DNA of 64,000 bases. Source: Candidula unifasciata. Taxonomy: Eukaryota > Mollusca > Gastropoda > Stylommatophora > Geomitridae. The stretch is taken from contig CAJHNH020001147.1 of assembly GCA_905116865.2 (NCBI GenBank), positions 573,240-637,239 on the forward strand. The letters run 5' to 3'. Below, one piece after another: positions 24,301-34,900 of the stretch. Numbering within the stretch: position 1 is the first letter of the stretch; every line of letters starts with the position of its first letter. The notes beneath the pieces are model-generated. The model had not been told where the DNA came from and ran no database searches. It was given only the letters and a program-made list of their open reading frames with translations. Made by a program: the position numbers and the translations under genes.

Positions 24301-27300
24301 CTTTAGCAAGCACGTCACAAACCACAGGAACCTTCACTGGGCAGTTACCTACCTTTAGCAAGCACGTCACAAACCACAGGCGTCTACACTGGGCAGTTAC
24401 CTACCTTTAGCAAGCACGTCACAAACCACAGGCGTCTACACTGGGCAGTTACCTACCTTTAGCAAGCACGTCACAAACCACAGGAACCTTCACTGGGCAG
24501 TTACCTACCTTTAGCAAGCACGTCACAAACCACAGGAGCGTTTACTGGGCAGTTACCTACCTTTAGCAAGTATGTCACAAACCACAGGAGCCTTCACTGG
24601 GCAGTTACCTACCTTTAGCAAGCACGTCACAAACCACAGGAGCCTTCACTGGGCAGTTACCTACCTTTAGCAAGCATGTCACAAACCACAGGAGCCTTCA
24701 CTGGGCAGTTACATACCTTTGACAAGTCCGCTCTTTAATATTTCCGAGACCAGCGTTCCCCCACACCCAGGTTGGTCATTTCCACCGTTGGGGAAGAAGT
24801 CAGCGTGGCCACTGGGTGTTGGCGTGCCCAAACCTGCATGACAATTTGATATCATCATCATCACCACCACTATCGCAACCACCAACATCATCATCATTAT
24901 CACAAATCTAGAGAACAAGATGCATACACATGTCGTAATTGTAACAGACTCTAAAAGAATGCTGAAATAGGCGAATCCTAACTTACATGCAAGAAGTTCT
25001 TCTCGTTGCCAGTTCCTTAAGCAACTAGGCCGTCTATAATTACTCTTTGTAAACCACATCAAAGTTTAATATTGCAAACGTTTTGTGCCCTGTCCCGAAC
25101 AGGACAACAGGTTACACCTGACTGGTTGTGTCGTCACTGTACAACAGTTGAGCTTTCTATCTGAGATTGGCCTTGCTGGTCTGTCGTCCAGTGTGAGGTG
25201 TTTTTAAAAGGGTATTTGGGTTGATGTTGGCTGTCTTGTACGTCAAAAAAGCTCCAAGATGTTGTTTATCTTGTACGTCAATAAATCTCCAAGATGTTGT
25301 TTATCTTGTACGTCAATAAATCTCCAAGATGTTGTTTATCTTGTATGTCAATAAAGCTTCAATATGTTGTTTATCTTGTGTGTCAATAAATCTCCAAGAT
25401 GTTGTTTATCTTGTATGTCAAAAAAGCTCCAAGATGTTGTTTATCTTGTGTGTCAATAAATCTCCAAGATGTTGTTTATCTTGTACGTCAAAAAAGCTCC
25501 AAGATGTTGTTTATCTTGTACGTCAATAAATCTCCAAGATGTTGTTTATCTTGTACGTCAATAAATCTCCAAGATGTTGTTTATCTTGTACGTCAATAAA
25601 TCTCCAAGATGTTGTTTATCTTGTATGTCAAAAAAGCTCCAAGATGTTGTTTATCTTGTGTGTCAATAAATCTCCAAGATGTTGTTTATCTTGTGTGTCA
25701 ATAAATCTCCAAGATGTTGTTTATCTTGTATGTCAAAAAAGCTCCAAGATGTTGTTTATCTTGTGTGTCAATAAATCTCCAAGATGTTGTTTATCTTGTA
25801 TGTCAAAAAAGCTCCAAGATGTTGTTTATCTTGTGTGTCAATAAATCTCCAAGATGTTGTTTATCTTGTATGTCAAAAAAGCTCCAAGATGTTGTTTATC
25901 TTGTGTGTCAATAAATCTCCAAGATGTTGTTTATCTTGTATGTCAAAAAAGCTTCAAGATGGTGTTTATCTTGTGTGTCAATAAAGCTCCAAGATGTTGT
26001 TTATCTTGTGTGTCAATAAATCTCCCAGATGTTGTTTATCTTGTATGTCAAAAAAGCTTCAAGATATTGTTTATCTTGTGTGTCAATAAAGCTCCAAGAT
26101 GTTGTTTATCTTGTGTGTCAATAAATCTCCCAGATGTTGTTTATCTTGTGTGTCAATAAATCTCCAAGATGTTGTTTATCTTGTGTGTCAATAAATCTCC
26201 AAGATGTTGTTTATCTTGTGTGTCAAAAAAGCTCTAAGATGTTGTTTATCTTGTATGTCAATAAAGCTTCAATATGTTGTTTATCTTGTGTGTCAATAAA
26301 TCTCCAAGATGTTGTTTATCTTGTATGTCAATAAAGCTTTAAGATGTTGTTTATCTTGTGTGTCAATAAAGCTTCAAGATGTTGTTTATCTTGTGTGTCA
26401 ATAAAGCTTCAATATGTTAACTGCCTTCTACGTTAATAAAGCTTCGAAATGTTGGCTGTCTTGTACGTTAATAGAGCTTCAAGATGGTGGCTGTCTCGTA
26501 CGTTAATAAAGCTTCAAGATGGTGGCTGTCTTGTACGTTAATAAAGCTTCAAGATGGTGGCTGTCTCGTACGTTAATAAAGCTTCAAGATGGTGGCTGTC
26601 TCGTACGTTAATAAAGCTTCAAGATGGTGCCTGTCTCGTACGTTAATAAAGCTTCAAGATGGTGGCTGTCTTGTACGTTAATAAAGCTTCAAGATGGTGG
26701 CTGTCTCGTACGTTAATAAAGCTTCAAGATGGTGGCTGTCTTGTACGTTAATAAAGCTTCAAGATGGTGGCTGTCTCGTACGTTAATAAAGCTTCAAGAT
26801 GGTGGCTGTCTCGTACGTTAATAAAGCTTCAAGATGGTGCCTGTCTCGTACGTTAATAAAGCTTCAAGATGGTGGCTGTCTCGTACGTTAATAAAGCTTC
26901 AAGATGGTGGCTGTCTCGTACGTTAATAAAGCTTCAAGATGGTGGCTGTCTTGTACGTCAATAACGCTTCGAGATCTTGTCTATCTTGTGCGTCAATAGA
27001 GCTTCAAGACGTTGGCTGTCTTGTACGTCAATAACGCTTCGAGATCTTGTCTATCTTGTGCGTCAATAGAGCTTCAAGACGTTGGCTGTCTTGTACGTCA
27101 ATAAAGCTACATGTTGTCTGTCTTGTACGTCAATAAAGCTACATGTTGTCTGTCTTGTACGTCAATAAAGCTTCAAGATGTTGTCTGTCTCGCACGTCAA
27201 TAAAGCTTCAAAATCTTGGCTGTCTTGAGCTCATTGTTTAGCAAACCGCAGGGCACAAATTGATCGATCAAAACAAAGAATTTATTCCTCTTAAGTGTTT

Positions 27301-28119
27301 CACTCTTAAACTGCACAAGACACATTGTGTTGTGTTTTACTGCTATTCTTTTCAGTCCAACACATTTGATTTTAGCGAAATTCCGAATTCGTCGCCTGGT
27401 ACTACATACTTGTAACCTTCCGAAAAGAAGTGGGTGCACTGTTTGTGTTTTTGTTTGCGCCATCAATGGGGTCCAGGGGACCCACACAGTTGGGTCACAG
27501 TGTCTTACAGTCATTAGATATTTCCTTCTTATATCTCAGACTGGATCTATGCATTGACAACAGTGCAATTTTTTCAAAATCACTACGAATTCTTGTTGGA
27601 GTTATTTAGTTTGTGCTTTGTGCTGCACTTTCACCATGCAAGTAGCGCTAATCATCGCTGGTGCCATGAAGTTCGTGCTTTTGGCTACGATAAAAATCGA
27701 TATTTGTATAAATGTTGTAATTAAGTAATTCATACATGTTCTTTGTATAGACACACCTGTGCACGATAAGTAATTGTTTGTAAATAAATAAACCTGGTGG
27801 TGCTATCCCCTTTTCCATAGCAAACAGTTATTTCTAAACTTATTTCCATTTTGGAGTTTCTGTAAACTTTCCTCCAACTTACGACCTATGCGACTTGCGA
27901 CCGCCAGAGCGAGGAGACCTAACCAGCTACTCATGGGAAAAGCCAGTAGTGGTACCTTGCAGTGGCTGCTACGTTGGAAGACTAAGCACGCATTTGGAAT
28001 GCCGTATCAGGATTGACATCGATTATAAAAACATAACAACCACAATAAAAAAAAAAAAAAGATGTTCAGTTACCCGAGGAAACGTTTATAAGCCAACATA
28101 GTATTTTTTTTTTTTTTTC

Positions 28120-28154
<35 letters not shown>

Positions 28155-28940
28155 AATCCAGGAATTCCTGGGAAAATTAATTATTCTAATAATGTTATAG
28201 TTTGAGATTAGAGTTAGGATCTTTGTCAGTCGCCACCGACTCAGAGACACCGACTAACCCTAACCCCAACTCTAACTCTAACCCTAATTATAATCAATAA
28301 CCCCAACTCTAACCCTAACCGTAACTCTAACCCTAAACGTAACTCTAACATTAACCCACCCTAACCCTAACTCCAAATCATAACACCGCGGGAATATTGG
28401 ACTTTCCCTCGAACTTCGGGATTTTTTGGGTTTGGGGTGAGCACAAAATATGGTACCACGGACACTTCACACAACTGTCTGACAATGGTAGGCGAGTCAC
28501 ACCGTGGAAAAGACTAGATGTCTCCACAGGCAATTGTCTTACTGGTTGCATACATCCACAACCGGCAACCACCAGTATGGAGACGGCGCATTATTATGAT
28601 AATACACACGGGACATGACTGCATTACCTATCTCAAATCCCTGTTCAACGTCTGTGTGCATGGCATCCACAAACTTGGCATCCGTCTCATCCAATCGCAC
28701 ACGAGGGTCAGTGTCCCGGAAGTAGGGACCAGCTGGGTCAAGGCCTGCAATAAAAGTTTATGGACGTGACCTCATGACAATAGCAGTCTGTTGTGTGAGT
28801 GCGTGTGTGTGTTTGTGTGCGCGCGTGTGTGTAAAGTGCGTGTCTGTGTGTGATATCCAAGAATCGACTCTTGAAGTCGCAAGAGCGGTCGACTTAGATG
28901 GTACCAGTCAGCAGATGCGAAAAAAAAACACACAATAAAA

Positions 28941-28976
<36 letters not shown>

Positions 28977-31900
28977 AATCACCCACCCACACAAACACAC
29001 ACACACACATACACATACACACACACGCACGCAAACATCTTCAATTCCTCGTTCCTGATACAATATACAAGAATATTTAGAGAACAAACTGACATATACG
29101 GCTGTAAATGCTGTCACAACCCAAGCATAGCCGCACAAGTCATACTCACCACTGATTCGACCCAGGCCGGTGATTCTCTCCCCGGCATACCCGGCTATAT
29201 GTGCCCCTAGACTGTGGCCAATGATATGTACGTCATCAGCTGTTAGTAAGACTTTCGCCTCCTGTAAGATAAGATGGCCTTGAGTATTACAAACATTGCA
29301 CACTTTTTAGGAGTTGTTGGTTTACACTTTACTGGCGTGTGCATTCTCTTGTTGTGTAGAGGATTATGTGGCTATAAGACTTGAGATCAAACTCTGCTGA
29401 AGGATGACTTACCTCCTCCGTCTCATCAACACTACCGCCACTACCACTACCGCCACCACCACCATCATCATCAAGGGGCAAACGCCAGTGTGGTTGTCCT
29501 CGCTTGGTCTAGTGTCATCATGTCATGCTGTCCGAAAATGTGTTCATATTGTCAGATCATTTTTCTTTATTGTTCTCTCTCTCTCCCTCTCTCTACCAAT
29601 CTCTCTCTGCATGTGTGTATCTCTCCCATTTTCTCACACACATACATAATTACTGACAGGTGTGCGTACGTGTCGTATACCTTGTGTAGATGGTCAGTCT
29701 CACATAACCTAATGGTTCCCCATCACATACTCAACTACACTGGCTAACAAAGTAAAAAGTCACTCTAAGAAAATAAAAAGGGTGGACACTCACAATCAGA
29801 TGATTGACTAGCAGTGCAATCTGAGCCCCGACAATCCTGGTGTTGGCTGAAGCCTGTGTGTAAGGGAACTGGTTCCCTCCTGACCAGTCAACAACGATCA
29901 CATTATAGTCTCCGAACTTCAGAAGTTCTTCGGCAAGTTCCTGTAACAAAATAAAATGTTTTTTTCCCTCTTCGTAAAGCACAACGTACCTTGTTTACCA
30001 TACCTACATACATGCACTAACTGGTGCTGCACCTATAGAAGCGGAGTTCAATGATATGACCGATTCCCTAGAGTGGAGCTTAGAGACATTACTGAAATTC
30101 CAGCGAAATCAAGAGGTGACGAAAATAATCTGCATTTGGATACCACACACATTGAGAAAACCTTTGAAGAAAATAACTAGAAGGTATCATTATAAGAACC
30201 AACAGAAGGATATGGAGAAAAAAAAGCAACAATGGCAGACAAAAAATTGAAAAAGAATCTACAGAGTGAAATTATAGACATTGGGAGGACATGGAGGAGA
30301 GTTGCATATGATAACAACGGATAGGACGATTTGGCGAGAGTTGGTTGAGGCCCTATGCTCCATCTAGATATACTACTGCATCTCTGTTAGTGCGTTCAGC
30401 TTGCCAAGCCGATGGGTTAGGTTCAATCCCTAGCTGTGGCTGGATTCTTGATACTGACACAGCTTCATAAAAAGATACAGAAGATTTTTAATCTGTCATC
30501 GCTTGACAGTGTACTGATACCTGACAGTACTGACAGTGTATTGACATATACCTGACAGATCCAGAAGTGTATTGACAGTGTATACCTGACATTGTAGGCC
30601 TGACAGTGTATACCTGACAGTGTATACCTGACAGTGTATACCTGACAGGGTTGAGCTTAACTGTGATGTGTACTGATGCCTGAATTGGTTCAACAGAGAC
30701 CTTACAGAACACAAGAAGTCAAACTATTAATTCTGATACAAAGGCTTAATGTCACTTCCGGCTGCAGTAAAAGACACCATAAATCTGTGGAATTACCAAG
30801 CAGCGTAATGTGAGATGTTTGGCACTGAAAGACTTAAGAAGGCATAGGATAGTGTTTTGAAATAAAAGGGGAAGAAATTAAACTGTCTTGTTTGTAAGCA
30901 TTTTAATCTCGGTTCCTGGGTAGAGGGAAAGTTGTTAACATTTCTTCGCAGTTATGTGATAAGGCTAGACATCAAAATCACTACCAATTAGTCAGAGGGA
31001 GTGTTACCGTCCCGTCTGTTTTAAGAACATCACACAGCTCGGACTGAATAAGCCAAGTGATGCGATGTGATTATTATATACTTGCTATAAAAAACGATGG
31101 AACTGGAAAGTTTACCCTCAAGACAATGACAAACGTCAGAGTGTACAAAGTGAGAGACCTGCAGTGTTGAAGCTAAACGGCTGTCAGTTTTAAATGGTGG
31201 CTCTGTGGTGACGTAGCGGCTAAACTCTGGTGTGCCGGCAGGCGAGTCAGGTTCTTATCCGCATCCAATCGAATTTATGTTTTCAAAAATATCAAGGTTG
31301 AGCCAACATAAAATAGGACAGTAGTAAAACCGAACGAAAAGTATATCAGCGAGCTTCACAATATAACAAACATGAACAAAACGTGAACGTTGAGGCAATT
31401 GAGCCTTCTTCAGCAAATACATAGATTAGACAATACTACACAAATACACAATATCACTTATCTTCGTATGCAACTGAAAATGGATACCAGGTTACAGTCA
31501 TGGGAAGCAAAAGCAGCTCTTGCGATATTGACAACGTGTATTAGTAGCAGCAAGTTTCTGTCTAAAGTCGCATAGTCACGTGACACTCGACACTACAGCA
31601 GAATGCATACAGCGGTCAGGTGACAAGAAGAATCCAACAGAAGTCTGCAATTTAGGTTATACTTATGGCCATATCACGGACATGTCACGGGACAGAAGGC
31701 GAGAGCCCTAACTGAAACACATACGAGTCTAGCGGCAAGTATTCCAGACACCACTCACAACGTAAGGGATTCTTCTACACAAACATAAATGTGAAGACGG
31801 CACATCATAAATGAACTGATCTCACCTTCATCCAGGACCAAGTTCTGACTGTCTGGAAGAAACCATGGATGATCCATTTGGTGGGCCTGGAACTGAAGCT

Positions 31901-34900
31901 GGGCCACACTTTAAGGATGTTCTCCGGGTTCCTGGCGTCTAGCGTCTGGGGTTCGGGTCTTCGCTCTCGTGTGTACAGGATGTAGGTCGTTCTGCACAAT
32001 AAGGGAACAGTTACTTCTTCTTCTTCTTCTCTCTGGTCGTGTTCTGCCTTTCAGGCTCAGGTTTCAAAGAAGCGTCAGGTGAGAACCTTATTATGTGCTA
32101 CGTATAGGTCCGTATTTACGACCAATGACCGATGATATTCGAACTTTCCATCGTTTGCATAGTCGAGCTCTAGATATGCCTGCGTTGTGTTTAAGTGATT
32201 GTACTCTCTGTGGTGCACTGTATTTAAGTGATAGTACTCTCTGTGGTGCACTGTGTTTAAGTGATAGTACTCTCTGTGGTGCACTGTGTTTAAGTGATAG
32301 TACTCTCTGTGGTGCACTGTGTTTAAGTGATAGTACTCTCTGTGGTGCACTGTGTTTAAGTGATAGTACTCTCTGTGGTGCACTGTGTTTAAGTGATAGT
32401 ACTCTCTGTGGTGCACTGTGTTTAAGTGATTGTACTCTCTGCGGTGCACTGTATTTAAGTGATAGTACTCTCTGTGGTGCACTGTGTTTAAGTGATAGTA
32501 CTCTCTGTGGTACACTGTGTTTAAGTGATAGTACTCTCTGTGGTGCACTGTGTTTAAGTGATAGTACTCTCTGTGGTGCACTGTGTTTAAGTGATAGTAC
32601 TCTCTGTGGTGCACTGTGTTTAAGTGATAGTACTCTCTGCGGTGCACTGTGTTTAAGTGATAGTACTCTCTGTGGTGCACTGTGTTTAAGTGATAGTACT
32701 CTCTGTGGTGCACTGTGTTTAAGTGATAGTACTCTCTGCGGTGCACTGTGTTTAAGTGATAGTACTCTCTGTGGTGCACTGTGTTTAAGTGATTGTACTC
32801 TCTGCGGTGCACTGTATTTAAGGGATAGTACTCTCTGTGGTGCACTGTGTTTAAGTGATAGTACTCTCTGTGGTGCACTGTGTTTAAGTGATAGTACTCT
32901 CTGTGGTGCACTGTGTTTAAGTGATAGTACTCTCTGCGGTGCACTGTGTTTAAGTGATAGTACTCTCTGTGGTGCACTGTGTTTAAGTGATAGTACTCTC
33001 TGTGGTGCACTGTGTTTAAGTGAAAGTACTCTCTGTGGTGCACTGTGTTTAAGTGATAGTACTCTCTGCGGTGCACTGTATTTAAGTGATAGTACTCTCT
33101 GTGGTGCACTGTATTTAAGGGATAGTACTCTCTGTGGTGCACTGTGTTTAAGTGATAGTACTCTCTGCGGTGCACTGTGTTTAAGGGATAGTATTTTCTG
33201 TGGTGCACTGTGTTTAAGTGATAGTACTCTCTGTGGTGCACTGTGTTTAAGTGATAGTACTCTCTGTGGTGCACTGTGTTCAAGTGATAGTACTCTCTCT
33301 GGTGCACTGTGTTTAAGTGATAGTACTCTCTGCGGTGCACTGTGTTTAAGGGATAGTATTTTCTGTGGTGCACTGTGTTTAAGTGATAGTACTCTCTGTG
33401 GTGCACTGTATTTAAGTGATAGTACTCTCTGTGGTGCACTGTGTTTAAGGGATAGTACTCTCTGTGGTGCACTGTGTTTAAGTGATAGTACTCTCTGTGG
33501 TGCACTGTGTTTAAGTGATAGTACTCTCTGTGGTGCACTGTGTTTAAGTGATTGTACTCTCTGCGGTGCACTGTATTTAAGTGATAGTACTCTCTGCGGT
33601 GCACTGTGTTTAAGTGATAGTACTCTCTGTGGTGCACTGTGTTTAAGTGATAGTACTCTCTGTGGTGCACTGTGTTTAAGTGATAGTACTCTCTGTGGTG
33701 CACTGTGTTTAAGTGATAGTACTCTCTGCGGTGCACTGTGTTTAAGTGATAGTACTCTCTGTGGTGCACTGTGTTTAAGTGATAGTACTCTCTGCGGTGC
33801 ACTGTGTTTAAGGGATAGTACTCTCTGTGGTGCACTGTGTTTAAGTGATAGTACTCTCTGTGGTGCACTGTGTTTAAGTGATAGTACTCTCTGTGGTGCA
33901 CTGTGTTTAAGGGATAGTACTCTCTGTGGTGCACTGTGTTTAAGTGATAGTACTCTCTGTGGTGCACTGTGTTTAAGTGATTGTACTCTCTGTGGTGCAC
34001 TGTGTTTAAGTGATAGTACTCTCTGTGGTGCACTGTGTTTAAGGGATAGTACTCTCTGTGGTGCACTGTGTTTAAGTGATTGTACTCTATGCGGTGCACT
34101 GTGTTTAAGTGATAGTACTCTCTGTGGTGCACTGTCTGGTAATAGTCCTGGCAATTGTCAGGTCACTTGGTCTGCTGTCTCTTAGTGTAGTTTTTACTGG
34201 CTCCTCCCAACTTCTTTCTTGATACAGTGCTTTCTTATCCTGTCTCGTACACATTTATTCTCGGATGTTTCGATTTTTACGGGGGTTTTCTCATGTTGTA
34301 ATGTCCACGTTTAGCACTGGTAACACAATATTGCTAACAATTACTGTACTCAATAGTGCTCTGTGTCTAAGTTGTTACATTTACTACAGTTACTTTTAGC
34401 GGTTATTTAGCAATGTGTCAGTTAAAGTAGCATAGTCTTTATTCTCCAGAACACTAAGTAAGTGCTCCAGATTCAGTATCAGCCATTGACAGGGCTCGTA
34501 CTTTATACCACCCTCTATGATCGACTCAGTCTTGTCTCAGATATACCAGACACCCATGGCATGGTATTCCTTTGACGTTTTCAGACTGTTGGTTCTTTGC
34601 CTTTCACATAGATACACTTCAACTTTGAAGTAAAACACCCATAATTAGTTACCTCCTACGACACGGTGTTGCCGGGGGTAATAGGTCTATTTTCTGTTCG
34701 CAAAAATGGATCCCTATAATCAACACAAGAAAGTTTAAAAAAAAAAAATTAGAGCAGATCTTTTTGTAGGATCCAGCACGCTGCATACAACTAAGCCAGA
34801 TGTGTAAGTTTTGCAGCAACGACAATGTCCAGAAGAGGACGAAAAAGCAAAAAGTTTCTCCGGAAATTACTGGCGTGCAGGAGGGTATGGACATGGGGCT

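Noticed and set aside
23701..27225. CRISPR array interpretation of the regular 52 bp and 35 bp repeats
   Set aside because: There are no unique spacers, the whole unit repeats, there are no cas genes, and the context is a spliced animal gene.
28250..28376. Chromosome end
   Set aside because: The telomere-like units are degenerate, short and lie between exons of an intact gene.
32075..34185. Three overlapping open frames of 685-696 residues on both strands
   Set aside because: All come from one 33 bp tandem repeat inside a lipase B intron; being open in several frames is a property of the unit length.
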